A stretch of 32,820 nt of DNA from Armatimonadota bacterium (GCA_016223145.1 JACRPN010000003.1:1-32820); one strand, 5' to 3'. Shown: positions 15,697 to 23,700, numbered from the stretch's first letter. The notes: a model not told the origin generated them from the letters alone. Numbers and translations: made by a program.

Positions 15697-16758
15697 CTAC
15701 TTCCGGATCGTCACGACACCGGGGCCGCCTTCTTGCCCTTTGATCGTTAACCGGATCGGCAAGAACTGCTTGATCGCCCAGGCTGTCGTGAGGAACCGCT
15801 CCGTCAGACGATCCACCGTGAACACGGAGTCGCCGTCCGCCATCGCCAGAGCGGGGAGGATTTGGTCGGCGAGGAATGCGTCCACCGTCGCGCCAGAGGC
15901 CATGAACCGCCCCAGGCCGTCGAACGCCTGCTGCGCGATCGCCTCGATGCGGACGCCCTTGATACCCATCGCCGCTGCGCCGCCCAGGCCGTTCTCATAC
16001 TCGGCCCAGGCCGTCACAAAGGCGCCCGCGCCCTTGGAGGGCGCCTCGACCCAGAGGCATTGAACGTCCAGCCCCGCGTTGTGGGCCAGCCGCTCCAGGT
16101 GTGCCATGCCCCGTTCGCCCACGTTGTTTCCCACGTCGCTGGTGGTCACCACCGCCTTCACGGCAACCAGCGGCCCGCGTTCCGCGAAATTCAGACCGGC
16201 GAGCATGCTCGGCTCGACTTCCAGCTTCACCTCGCCCCTAGACCCCCGGCCCCAACCTGCCAAGTTGAGCTCTGGATACAAGTACAGCCCCATCCTCCGA
16301 AAGGCCTGCACGGTGACGTTCGCGTAGTAATCGAAGCTCAGGACGTGGTGGCCGAAGGTCTCGCCCTGGACCACCAGCGCCGAAAACATCCCGGACCGCG
16401 CCAGAACCGGCGCCAGCGTGTTTGCGACCACTAGCGCGCTGGCCAGCCCGGGGCCCTCCGGCGCGTCGTAGACGTCCACGATCTCATTCAGACCGCGCAC
16501 CCGTTGCGTGGGCATGAAGGCAAGCTCGGAGCTACGGAGTTCACAGCCCTCCAGTTCCGCCCCGCAGCATCGTGCCAGCGGCCGAATCAGAGAGATGTCC
16601 TCCGAATTGAGCCCCGGAAACTTGGTGTTGCCTCGAACGTCGGTGATCCTAGCGCCTTGCTGCGTGAGAGCGGCCATGGCGAGCGCCGCTCGAAGGAGCC
16701 CCCCGCCGCCCTCGCCATGCGAGCCTTCGAGGTGAACGGCGGAACGAGTGGGCGACAT
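15697..16758 (-). CDS. Divergent RNA 3'-phosphate cyclase-fold protein (RtcA-like)
   Basis: 353 residues. The N-terminal motif GSHGEGGGGLLRAALAMAAL is the RTC-family GEGGGQxLR signature, and the C-terminal LADQILPALAMADGD then KQFLPIRLTIKG matches the end of RtcA. RtcA converts RNA 3'-phosphates to 2',3'-cyclic phosphates via a His-AMP intermediate. The region that holds the AMP-accepting His of E. coli RtcA (His309, in CHLLTN) reads RFLTT here, with Arg321 at that place, and several substrate-side blocks are replaced (TKFPGLNSEDIS where RtcA has a PGLxxQH block; QGETFGHHVLSFDYY where it has GGTDNPSAPPADF). It therefore looks catalytically altered, like the non-cyclase Rcl1 branch, or a new subfamily. 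Its ATG overlaps the stop of the membrane protein gene upstream (TGATG), so the two are coupled. Confidence 0.8.
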   Translation of the reverse strand: MSPTRSAVHLEGSHGEGGGGLLRAALAMAALTQQGARITDVRGNTKFPGLNSEDISLIRPLARCCGAELEGCELRSSELAFMPTQRVRGLNEIVDVYDAPEGPGLASALVVANTLAPVLARSGMFSALVVQGETFGHHVLSFDYYANVTVQAFRRMGLYLYPELNLAGWGRGSRGEVKLEVEPSMLAGLNFAERGPLVAVKAVVTTSDVGNNVGERGMAHLERLAHNAGLDVQCLWVEAPSKGAGAFVTAWAEYENGLGGAAAMGIKGVRIEAIAQQAFDGLGRFMASGATVDAFLADQILPALAMADGDSVFTVDRLTERFLTTAWAIKQFLPIRLTIKGQEGGPGVVTIRK

Positions 16759-17846
16759 CAGATCTTGAGCTTGAAGATCGCGAACTCGATCAGCTTCAGG
16801 GCATAGGTGTAGACCACCACGATGAAGCAGATGAGGAGGAGTTCTTGGAACGGCAGACCGGAAGAGGCGCTCTGGATCACGTCGGCGTCCTTCTGAAAGG
16901 TCGCGCGGCCGATCATGCGGTCGATCCCGTCAAGTACGCCCATCGTTGCGGCAAGCAACTGGGGCCGGAACAGAAAATAGCCGCCGATGAAGCCAAAGGA
17001 AACCAAGGGCAGAACCAGCTTGTATTTGTGCTTCTGGTGCTCGTTATAGATGACGCACTGCATGCAGCGCTGATGCTTTTGCGCCAGGGTGAGCTGGTTG
17101 TTTTTGGGGATGTATTTCGAGGCCGAGACCTGATCCTTGGGGATCGTCCTTCCGCTCATCGCCTCGCGAATCACGGACTCCTCGCACATGCAGCCGACTT
17201 TCTCGCGCCAGCAGCACTTCCTTGCATGGAAGATCGGGCAGCGTTCACGGACGAATTTGCGGCAGAAGGGAAGCTGCCAGCACTTGCCCATGAACACATT
17301 CGAGATCTGCTCTTCTTCCTTGATGCCCTTGCCGTACTTGAGCTGATCGGCCCTCGAGCCGATCTTGGAGCGCATGGAGACCCGCTGGGCGATGTCGATG
17401 GTGGTCACGCCGATGGCGAGCAGCCCAAAGAGCGTGCCGGCAAGCTGAATGGAACCCAGCGCCTTTTGGCCGACGGGCCCGGGAACCATGCCGCTGCCGA
17501 AGAGGCTGGGCAGAAACAGCGGCGCAAAAAACAGAGCCGCCGCACCGACGAGTTGGAGAAACCCCAGCGTCTCCTCGCCCCAGAACGAGTAGGCCGTGCC
17601 AACGCCCAGCGCCAGCGACCCCGCGATTAGGAGCTTTTCAAAGAGCTGGATGTTGGAGATGGCTTGCTCGGGGCTCGCGCTGCCGCCACCCCCCGCGAAC
17701 GATGCGAACGTGAAAACCAAGAACCCGAGACCCAGCACGGTCGCGCCAAGACCCCCCCAAAGCAGGAAGCGGGCAGCACTGTCCAGGACGTCGCTAAAGA
17801 CGTCATTTGCTTCGGTTCGCTGTGGCTGAAAGTTCGGTGAACTCAT
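16758..17846 (-). CDS. Multi-pass membrane protein with cysteine cluster
   Basis: 362 residues; I recognise no family. Hydrophobic segments lie near residues 28-50, 70-88, 95-115, 132-152, 277-295 and 336-356, giving about six membrane passes. Between the fourth and fifth lies a charged soluble loop (about 153-276) with nine cysteines: Cys189, 195, 203, 211, 212, 219, 221 (spacing C-x5-C-x7-C-x7-CC-x6-C-x-C), then CMQC at 261-264, with several His nearby (HARKCC, QKHQRC, NEHQKH). This looks like a metal or iron-sulfur binding loop. It sits 47 nt behind efp and overlaps the RtcA-like gene by 1 nt, so the three are probably one transcript. The role is unknown; a redox sensor or metal handling are possibilities without direct support. 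Confidence 0.75.
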   Translation of the reverse strand: MSSPNFQPQRTEANDVFSDVLDSAARFLLWGGLGATVLGLGFLVFTFASFAGGGGSASPEQAISNIQLFEKLLIAGSLALGVGTAYSFWGEETLGFLQLVGAAALFFAPLFLPSLFGSGMVPGPVGQKALGSIQLAGTLFGLLAIGVTTIDIAQRVSMRSKIGSRADQLKYGKGIKEEEQISNVFMGKCWQLPFCRKFVRERCPIFHARKCCWREKVGCMCEESVIREAMSGRTIPKDQVSASKYIPKNNQLTLAQKHQRCMQCVIYNEHQKHKYKLVLPLVSFGFIGGYFLFRPQLLAATMGVLDGIDRMIGRATFQKDADVIQSASSGLPFQELLLICFIVVVYTYALKLIEFAIFKLKI

Positions 17847-17893
17847 CGGTTGCTCGGCCCCGAAACCGCGGCGTCCCTTGGGCTACATCTACG

Positions 17894-18463
17894 TTATTTC
17901 TTGACGCGCTCGAGATATGCGTCGGTTCTCGTATCGACCTTGACCACGTCCCCCACGTTGATGTGGAACGGCACATTCACCATGGCTCCAGTTTCCAGCT
18001 TCGCGGGTTTGGTGCTGCTGCCGCTAACGGTGTCGCCACGATACCCCGGGTCGGTCTCGACAACTTCGAGTTCGACGAAATTAGGCAGTTCGTATCCCAA
18101 AACTTCGCCCCCGGCTTCGAGGCTGGTCACTTCCATTTCTTCCTTGAGGTACTTGCCTTGTTCGCCGAGGCTCTCCTCAGTGACCGGAGTCTGCTCATAG
18201 GTGTCCAGGTCCATCAGGACCAGTTCATTGCCTTGACGGTAAAGGAACTGCATCTTCTTCTTTTCGATGAAAGCGGGTTCCACCTTTTCGCCTGAGCGGA
18301 AGGTCTTTTCCAGAGTCCGCCCGGATTTGACGTTGCGAAGGCGGGTGCGGATGAAAGCGCCGCCCTTGCCAGGCTTTACATGCTGGAACTCGACGATTGT
18401 GAAGATCTCGCCATCGAGATAGAAGTGCATTCCGTTTCGAAAGTCGCTGGTGTCAACCGCCAA
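17894..18463 (-). CDS. efp: Elongation factor P
   Basis: Translation factor that relieves ribosome stalling at polyproline stretches. 189 residues with the three-domain EF-P layout: KOW-like domain 1 with the loop HVKPGKGGAF, whose Lys33 is the site modified in many bacteria, central OB domain (FIEKKKMQFLYRQGNELVLMD), and C-terminal OB domain ending PFHINVGDVVKVDTRTDAYLE. It starts at TTG 18463, supported by GGAGGG 8 nt upstream; no in-frame ATG precedes the conserved start. No epmA, epmB or ymfI-like modification gene is in the window. It is the first gene of a likely operon with the cysteine-cluster membrane protein and the RtcA-like protein. Confidence 0.96.
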   Translation of the reverse strand: MAVDTSDFRNGMHFYLDGEIFTIVEFQHVKPGKGGAFIRTRLRNVKSGRTLEKTFRSGEKVEPAFIEKKKMQFLYRQGNELVLMDLDTYEQTPVTEESLGEQGKYLKEEMEVTSLEAGGEVLGYELPNFVELEVVETDPGYRGDTVSGSSTKPAKLETGAMVNVPFHINVGDVVKVDTRTDAYLERVKK

Positions 18464-18471
18464 GGTCCATT

Positions 18472-18477
18472 CCCTCC
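18472..18477 (-). promoter_or_regulatory. efp: Ribosome binding site GGAGGG fixing the efp TTG start
   Basis: GGAGGG on the minus strand with an 8-nt spacer to TTG 18463. A five-codon out-of-frame ATG (18470) overlaps the start but looks incidental. Confidence 0.65.
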
Positions 18478-18573
18478 GAACTCGATGAGTTCGCTGGCAA
18501 GGTTACCCGCATGGAACCTTGGGTTCAGAGTTTGATGGAGTGGGCGGGTAGTAGAGAGTGGGGTGTGAATGGT

Positions 18574-18677
18574 GAGATTGGTGAGGATGGTGAAAGTCGT
18601 GAGAGGGTGAGGATGGTGAGAGAATGAGATTGGTGAGGATGGCGAGAGTTGTGAGAGGGTGAGAGTGGTGAGAATCG
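18574..18677. repeat. 52-nt tandem repeat, two copies
   Basis: Copies 18574-18625 and 18626-18677 both begin GAGATTGGTGAGGATGG and differ at only a few positions. The unit itself is built from GGTGAGGAT-like purine-rich sub-repeats, giving a marked G/A strand asymmetry. Confidence 0.8.
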
Positions 18678-18694
18678 AAGCGTGACTTCAGCCC

Positions 18695-18744
18695 CTGCGA
18701 CCTGCGACCCTCCGGCATTCGTCAATCGTCAATCGTCAATCGTC
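18695..18744. repeat. Two adjacent heptamer microsatellites
   Basis: CTGCGAC twice at 18695-18708, and GTCAATC three and a half times at 18720-18744. Both have period 7, like the repeats at 7432 and 28443. Confidence 0.75.
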
Positions 18745-18768
18745 TGTTCACTGCGACCCTCCACCCCC

Positions 18769-18805
18769 CCCCCTCCTCCTCTCGCTTTACTCCAAGGGGA
18801 GGGGG
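18769..18805. repeat. C-rich hairpin, CTCCTCTCGCT family
   Basis: Stem CCCCCTCC/GGAGGGGG with a 21-nt loop containing TCTCGCTTTACTCCA. The minus strand of 28486-28522 has the same layout (TCTCGCTGCGCTCCA between CCTCCT and AGGAGG), so these are two members of one dispersed element. Confidence 0.6.
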
Positions 18806-18839
18806 CTTGCCAGACCCTAAGGACCCTTGTACCGCTGAC

Positions 18840-19961
18840 TCACGCCTTTGCGGCGAGTCGGCTGCCGATCAGCAGCCCAAAGGCGCCGACGGCCAACAGG
18901 ATCCCGCACGGCAGGACCATCTCCTGCACGCTGAAGCCTCTCCAGATGGCGCCCTCCAGCGATAGAACGGCCCACTTGGCGGGACTATAGTCGCTCGCCG
19001 CCTGCATCCATCCCGACATCGCCATCAAGGGCATCATCCCGCCGCCAAACATGTTGAACAGCATCATGAGGCCCCAAGACGCGCCGCCCACGGCGCGCTC
19101 GGTTCTGCCCATCACGCTGACCAGCATCATCAAGCCGGAGTAGCAGATCGAGATGCTCACCGAAGCGAGAAGGAACTGCACCGGATGATCCAGCGCTCGA
19201 ACCCCAAACACCAGGGACCCAAAGGCGATCAAGCCGACCGTTACAACCAGGGACGTGAGGAAGCATGCGAGCCCCTTGCCGGCAAGGAGTTGGCTCCGGC
19301 TGATCGGAGCGATCCAGAGCCGCTGAAGTGTGCCTTCCGTGCGCTCTTTGACCATTGTGGTGGCGAAAGTCGCGCAGACTGCCACCAGCGCCCAGAGCAT
19401 GGCCTGAGGAAACGAGACCTCGAACGGGGAACTAGGGTTAATGCCTTTTGGCTGCACAGAAACGCGCTCGACCCCGGTCCCCTGCTCCATGATCTGTGCC
19501 GCCATCGGCATCCCCTTGCCAAGCTCTTGGAACCAGGCTTGGCTGATGAGCCCCTCGATCATGCCCGACTCCATCTGCCGTTTCGGGTCGGCGCCCAACT
19601 GGATGAGCGGCGCATCGGGCGGGGTGAGCAGGGTCGCCTGTCCAAGGCCGGGCTTAAAAACTATGTAGGCGGCGAGATCGCCTTTGAGGACCTTCTGCCG
19701 CGCTTGCTCCATGCTCATTCGCTTCAGGCTGACTGCTTGCGTGGCTTCGAGCGCCTTGGCCATCGATCCGGCGCGCGCGCTGCCGTCCTGGTCGACCAGC
19801 GCTACAGCGATACGATTCAGACTGCCCGACTCCATGCCCCCGTACATGGAGCCGAAAAGCACCGCCATGACGATGGGGAACGCAGCAACCCAGATCAGGG
19901 ACGACCTGTCGCGAAACAGCAGCTTGATGTCTTTGAAAGCGATAGCGAGGATGGCGTTCAT
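18840..19961 (-). CDS. ABC-2 type transporter permease
   Basis: 373-residue permease of the ABC-2 family, partner of the ATPase that ends 9 nt upstream. The N-terminus is cytoplasmic then helix 1 (LIWVAAFPIVMAVLFGSMYGG), followed by a large extracytoplasmic domain (about residues 45-180) as in YhfI/NatB or LinearmycinR-type exporters. Five more helices then include MLWALVAVCATFATTMV, LACFLTSLVVTVGLIAFGSLVFG, FLLASVSISICYSGLMMLVSV and GILLAVGAFGLLIGSRLA. The block VKERTEGTLQRLWIAPISR is the typical ABC-2 coupling element. The substrate is unknown; these systems export drugs, peptides or Na+. It ends in the repeat-filled gap without a terminator. Confidence 0.9.
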   Translation of the reverse strand: MNAILAIAFKDIKLLFRDRSSLIWVAAFPIVMAVLFGSMYGGMESGSLNRIAVALVDQDGSARAGSMAKALEATQAVSLKRMSMEQARQKVLKGDLAAYIVFKPGLGQATLLTPPDAPLIQLGADPKRQMESGMIEGLISQAWFQELGKGMPMAAQIMEQGTGVERVSVQPKGINPSSPFEVSFPQAMLWALVAVCATFATTMVKERTEGTLQRLWIAPISRSQLLAGKGLACFLTSLVVTVGLIAFGSLVFGVRALDHPVQFLLASVSISICYSGLMMLVSVMGRTERAVGGASWGLMMLFNMFGGGMMPLMAMSGWMQAASDYSPAKWAVLSLEGAIWRGFSVQEMVLPCGILLAVGAFGLLIGSRLAAKA

Positions 19962-19970
19962 GGTCTTGGG

Positions 19971-20846
19971 TCAGTCGCGGAGGGTCCTTCCGGTCAGGTT
20001 GAGAAACACCGATTCGAGGTTTGGCCTTTCGATGTGAAGGCTCACGGTTTCAATTCCGGCGCTCTGGAGATCGGAGAGCGTCTTGAGGGGGTTGGTGGAC
20101 GAAATCCGAAAGCTCGTGCCTTCCCAGAAACCCTCGACCGGCGGTTCGCCCTCGATCGGCCTGAGCGTTTCGCCGACGATGGCCGAGGCCGTCGCGTGAT
20201 TCTTGAGGAGGTTTGGCACCGTATCGAGGGCCAGAATCTTGCCTGCGTCCATGATCGCCACGCGGTCGCAGAGCCTTTGAGCCTCCTCCATGTAGTGGGT
20301 CGTATAGATTACGGTCAGACCGTCCTTCTTGAGTTGCTCGATCCCATCGAAGATGTGGTTGCGCGATTGGGGGTCCACGCCGACGGTGGGCTCATCGAGG
20401 ATCAGAATCTCAGGCTGATGGATGAGCCCCGTGGCCAGATTGAGCCGCCGCTTCATGCCGCCGGAGTACTTGCCAACAAGGTCCCGTCTGCGGTCGTGCA
20501 GCCCCGCGAACCGCAAAGCCCAGTCCACCCGCTCGCGCAACTTCTGTCCCGAGAGGTTGTAGAGGCTCCCAAAGAACCGGAGGTTCTCCTCCCCGGTCAG
20601 GTCGTCATACAGCGCCACGGACTGCGGGCTCAGCCCGATCGATTGGCTCTTGCTCCTTTCGGAAGCGACGGCCACAGCGCCCGAATCTGGGCGCAGGAAG
20701 CCGGTGATCATGTTCAGCGTGGTCGTTTTTCCGGCGCCATTCGGCCCCAGAAGGCCGAAGACCTCGCCGCGTTCCACGCCAAAGCTCACGTCACACACAG
20801 CCACGTGCGCCCCGAACGACTTCCTAAGGTTACTGACTTCGATCAA
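19971..20846 (-). CDS. ABC transporter ATP-binding protein
   Basis: 291-residue ATPase of the ABC-2 exporter type. Walker A is GPNGAGKTT (residues 34-42), followed by the Q-loop region, signature YSGGMKRRLNLATGL, Walker B ILILDEPTVGVD and the switch His in YTTHYMEEA. The C-terminal 70 residues are the extension typical of drug/antibiotic-type ATPases. The start is TTG at 20846 with GAGGG 4 nt upstream. It is co-transcribed with the permease that follows 9 nt later. Confidence 0.93.
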   Translation of the reverse strand: MIEVSNLRKSFGAHVAVCDVSFGVERGEVFGLLGPNGAGKTTTLNMITGFLRPDSGAVAVASERSKSQSIGLSPQSVALYDDLTGEENLRFFGSLYNLSGQKLRERVDWALRFAGLHDRRRDLVGKYSGGMKRRLNLATGLIHQPEILILDEPTVGVDPQSRNHIFDGIEQLKKDGLTVIYTTHYMEEAQRLCDRVAIMDAGKILALDTVPNLLKNHATASAIVGETLRPIEGEPPVEGFWEGTSFRISSTNPLKTLSDLQSAGIETVSLHIERPNLESVFLNLTGRTLRD

Positions 20847-21019
20847 CTGGCCCTCGAACGAAGACTACTTGGTTCGCGGGCAAGGGGATGCAGGTGGCGC
20901 CGAAGGTCTCATCCGCGCGACCGGCCATCGAGCCGCATCAAACGACAAGAGTTTCGCCATATGGGTGGCCTTAGCCGACAAGGTGTGGAACAAGGAAATT
21001 GGGAGACAGTCTGCTACCG

Positions 21020-21382
21020 ATGATTCAGCGCATCAAGAGTCGCCATATCTGGGCGTTTACGCTCATCGAAATGATGATCGTCATTCTGGTCATCGGGATT
21101 CTCTTGTCGATTGCGGTTCCCCAGTGGCTCCATGCCCGAGAGAATAGCCGCTCGACGAGTTGCGTATCCAACTTGAAGCGGATTACCGACGCCAAGGAGC
21201 TCTTCGCGCACGAATCCAACATGAACACGGGCGATAACTGTGATATGTCGGACTTGTGGCCTGATTACCTGCAAGGATCGAATGCGCCTTCGTGCCCGGC
21301 GGGCGGCACGTACACTATCGAGGTGATCGGCAACGATCCAACGTGCAGCTACGTCAGCGCGCTGTTTCCCCATATCCTGTAG
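21020..21382 (+). CDS. Type IV prepilin-like protein
   Basis: 120 residues from ATG 21020 (a TTG at 20999 preceded by AAGGA is an alternative start). The leader MIQRIKSRHIWA is followed by FTLIEMMIVILVIGILLSIA, the class III signal recognised by prepilin peptidase; Glu5 is present and the residue before the cleavage site is Ala instead of the usual Gly, which is tolerated. After the hydrophobic helix comes VPQWLHARENSRSTSCVSNLKRI, typical of Gram-negative major pilins and pseudopilins. The end reads CPAGGTYTIEVIGNDPTCSY with a possible disulfide. It is short, stands alone with no pil or gsp genes nearby, and resembles the numerous dispersed prepilins of Armatimonadota and Planctomycetota. Confidence 0.88.
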   Translation: MIQRIKSRHIWAFTLIEMMIVILVIGILLSIAVPQWLHARENSRSTSCVSNLKRITDAKELFAHESNMNTGDNCDMSDLWPDYLQGSNAPSCPAGGTYTIEVIGNDPTCSYVSALFPHIL

Positions 21383-21480
21383 TTCGCATTTCAAAAGGCG
21401 AGGAGTCGCCCATACACGACTCTGCACGAGCTGGTGCAAGGTTCCAGGACTCCGCCCATCGCTTCAGCAGCACGGCCCGC

Positions 21481-21508
21481 CGGACCTTCCGGTCCGCCTC
21501 TCGCGAGG
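21481..21508. repeat. Two adjacent hairpins after the prepilin gene
   Basis: CGGACC-TTCC-GGTCCG followed directly by CCTC-TCGC-GAGG. No T-run follows, so this is not a canonical terminator. A 12-nt palindrome GTACGGCCGTAC lies further on at 21550-21561. The space between the two convergent genes (21383-21586) otherwise holds nothing I recognise. Confidence 0.5.
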
Positions 21509-21586
21509 GTTGATGGTAGGGCCGCAAGTCACGATGACTGCCCGATGCTGTACGGCCGTACCCCCAGAGTTTCTGCTTCGCCGCCC

Positions 21587-22822
21587 CTACTCATACCTTA
21601 GGCTCTGGACCGGGTCCTTGCGCGCCGCACGCACTGCCGGGAGCAGGCCGAAGACGCTGCCCACGAGGATGCAGGTGCCCAGCGCGAGGGAGACCGTGCC
21701 AAGGGTGATGAGCGGCTTGAGCGGGGTCCAGGCGCGAAGCGCCTCGCACGCCGCCCAGCTTAGCGCCAGGCCAAGCGTTCCGCCGGACACGGAGAGCATC
21801 AAGGATTCCAGCAGGAATTGTAGAAACACATCGCGCCGCTTGGCGCCGAACGCCTTGCGGATGCCGATTTCCTTCGTGCGCTCGTTGACCGACATCAGCA
21901 TGACCGTCATGATGCCGACGCCCCCGACCACCAGCGCAATCGAGGTCAGGCCCACCAGGAGCCACGACAGGATGCCCATCAGGCTGAAGGCGAACTTCTG
22001 AAGCTCGTCTTGGGTGAAAACCGTGAACTTGTCGCGCTCCAGCCTTTCGGCGAGGCAGCCCTCGATCCGCTTGACGAGTGCTTTGGGCTCCTCTCCTGCC
22101 GTAGACTGGATGAGGATTCGGTTGACCTGAGCCTCCGGCTGTTTTTCGCGGATGAGTTGAAACGGAACGTACATGAAGTTCTCGAAGCCGCCCATCGAGA
22201 TCAGCGACGTGCCCTCGAACTTCTTCCGGGTGACTCCGACGACCCGGTATGGCTCACCGTTGTAGACCACCGTCTTGCCGAGCGCGGGGAAATCGCCGAA
22301 GAGCTTTTTCTTGACGATCTCGCCAAGCACGCAGACGTTGGCGCGTTCGTCGCCGGGCGTCAAGGGGCCGCCTTCGAGAAAAAGCGGATTGCGGATCACG
22401 AACCAGTCCGGTTCGGTTGCGACGACCAGCGACGTTGGGCTAGTGGTGCTGCCTACACGGATTCCCCCGCCCACGAAGCAAAGGGCGGACGCATGCCGGA
22501 CGCCGTCGACCCCGCGAATCCGCTTCACATCCTGCTCCTCAAGGTAGCTGATGCCGAGGAGGCCCGGGTTCACCATCGTGTCTTCCTCGAAGTGGCCGGG
22601 AAGCACAAAGAGCAGGTCCACCCCAAACTCGCCGATCTCCCGCCCCACGTCGTCCTTCACGCCTGCGGCGATGCTCATGAGGAGCACGATCGCCAAGGAG
22701 CCCACGGTAATCCCGAGGGCGCTGAGCAGGGCGCGTTGACGCTGCTCGACAAGGCTTCGCATGGCCGCGGACAAGGCTCGGAGAAAGAGGGCCACGCCCA
22801 TTCTAACGAAGGCGGGTCTCAT
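21587..22822 (-). CDS. MacB/FtsX-type ABC transporter permease
   Basis: About 411 residues from ATG 22822 (open further to TTG 22852). The layout is that of the MacB family: one N-terminal helix (ALLSALGITVGSLAIVLLMSIAAG), a periplasmic core domain (residues about 60-280, with GVDLLFVLPG, FGDFPALGKTVVYNGEPYRVVGV) and three C-terminal helices in the FtsX domain, including VGGVGIMTVMLMSVNERTKE then IGIRKAFGAKRRDVFLQFL, the signature of this family. MacB-type pumps transmit mechanical force to extrude peptides, lipoproteins or toxins. The dedicated ATPase normally encoded next door is absent, so it must be elsewhere. Transcribed divergently from the LolA-like gene. Confidence 0.9.
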   Translation of the reverse strand: MRPAFVRMGVALFLRALSAAMRSLVEQRQRALLSALGITVGSLAIVLLMSIAAGVKDDVGREIGEFGVDLLFVLPGHFEEDTMVNPGLLGISYLEEQDVKRIRGVDGVRHASALCFVGGGIRVGSTTSPTSLVVATEPDWFVIRNPLFLEGGPLTPGDERANVCVLGEIVKKKLFGDFPALGKTVVYNGEPYRVVGVTRKKFEGTSLISMGGFENFMYVPFQLIREKQPEAQVNRILIQSTAGEEPKALVKRIEGCLAERLERDKFTVFTQDELQKFAFSLMGILSWLLVGLTSIALVVGGVGIMTVMLMSVNERTKEIGIRKAFGAKRRDVFLQFLLESLMLSVSGGTLGLALSWAACEALRAWTPLKPLITLGTVSLALGTCILVGSVFGLLPAVRAARKDPVQSLRYE

Positions 22823-22884
22823 GTCGTTTCCGGCACGAGGTCCGGGAACCAACGTGCGGGGTCAGGCAGTCTAAACTCCACGTG

Positions 22885-23700
22885 ATGAAGCTGAATCGAG
22901 CAATGCTGGCGGGATTGAGCTGCTTGGTGGCGGGCCAGGCGCTTGCGCAAGCGGACGCGCTGGTGCAAAACGGGCTCACCTGGCTGCGCACGCAGCCCAG
23001 CGTGTGGATCCGCGTGGACGGCGTGGACGACTATATCCAGTCGCACAGCTTTACCACAGACACCTTTTGGTACCAGACCGTTCAGCCCAGCGGACCGCTG
23101 ATCAAGCTGGAATCGACCGAGTATCGAGACGGCAGGCTGATCCGCAGGATCGTCGGCGACGGCAACACGCTCTGGGCGTTCGATCCGCTTCGAAACGAGT
23201 ATTCGGCGAAGGTGTATGGATCGCTCACGGGGGGGCAAAACCAGAACCTGCTCCGTGACCTGCTCACCGGATTCGGCTCTCACGCCACTGGAAACCTCGC
23301 CTCATCAGCCAGGCTCGTCCGTGAAACCTATGGCGGCGGCGCAGCGCTGTTCCGGCCCTGGGTCATCGGCTCGCAAAGCTGGGCGCTGATGGACCCTCAG
23401 TTCATGAACGACCCGATCGTGGGTACCAAGTGGACCTATCGCGCTTCTCCGGCCAGGCAGTTCGCGGTCTACTACGTCGCAGGGCCTCCGGCAAAGTCGC
23501 TCTCGTTCCAGTTCGACCAAAACTCAAAGTCTGGGGCATGGGAGCTTACGAACGTGTATGGCGCTGAGTCGAGCACGGTCGCTGGAAAAGACCGCCTCGT
23601 CTACTGGCACATGACGATCACGCCTGTTCTGCCGGCGACCGCGAACTTCGAGTTTGTGCCCCCGGCGAACGCGCGGCCAGTGGTTCGGTCCGGCGGGTAG
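22885..23700 (+). CDS. Secreted LolA-like protein
   Basis: 271 residues from ATG 22885 (a GTG lies directly before). The signal peptide (NRAMLAGLSCLVAGQALAQ) has a probable cleavage after ALA. The mature part resembles an open beta-barrel of the LolA/LolB or DUF2092 kind: WYQTVQPSG, IKLESTEYRDGRLIRRIVGDG, TLWAFDPLRNEYSAKVYG, and an end reading FEFVPPANARPV, close to the FxFxPPxGA ending of such proteins. LolA-fold proteins carry lipoproteins or measure lipid binding in the periplasm. It lies opposite the MacB-type permease, a class that includes lipoprotein movers (LolCDE), but they are divergent, not one operon. The assignment is by pattern. Confidence 0.65.
   Translation: MKLNRAMLAGLSCLVAGQALAQADALVQNGLTWLRTQPSVWIRVDGVDDYIQSHSFTTDTFWYQTVQPSGPLIKLESTEYRDGRLIRRIVGDGNTLWAFDPLRNEYSAKVYGSLTGGQNQNLLRDLLTGFGSHATGNLASSARLVRETYGGGAALFRPWVIGSQSWALMDPQFMNDPIVGTKWTYRASPARQFAVYYVAGPPAKSLSFQFDQNSKSGAWELTNVYGAESSTVAGKDRLVYWHMTITPVLPATANFEFVPPANARPVVRSGG

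Larger units (their letters stand above)
18464..18839. other. Repeat-filled intergenic region upstream of efp
   Basis: 376 nt without a gene. It contains a 52-nt tandem duplication, two period-7 microsatellites, a C-tract and a long hairpin, each listed separately. The efp promoter must lie in its left part (about 18485-18570), but I see no clear boxes. It also holds the 3' flank of the ABC permease, with no T-run terminator. Confidence 0.6.

Noticed and set aside
18453-18470. Five-codon ATG frame overlapping the efp TTG start as a leader peptide
   Set aside because: It is too short, shows no regulatory codon content, and the ribosome binding site spacing fits the TTG better.
18574-18744. 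Tandem repeats considered as a CRISPR array
   Set aside because: The units are directly adjacent with no spacers and no cas genes are present; these are simple tandem repeats.
19185-21023. 612-codon open frame antisense to the ABC exporter genes
   Set aside because: Both ABC genes on the other strand carry full motifs; the antisense product is compositionally abnormal.
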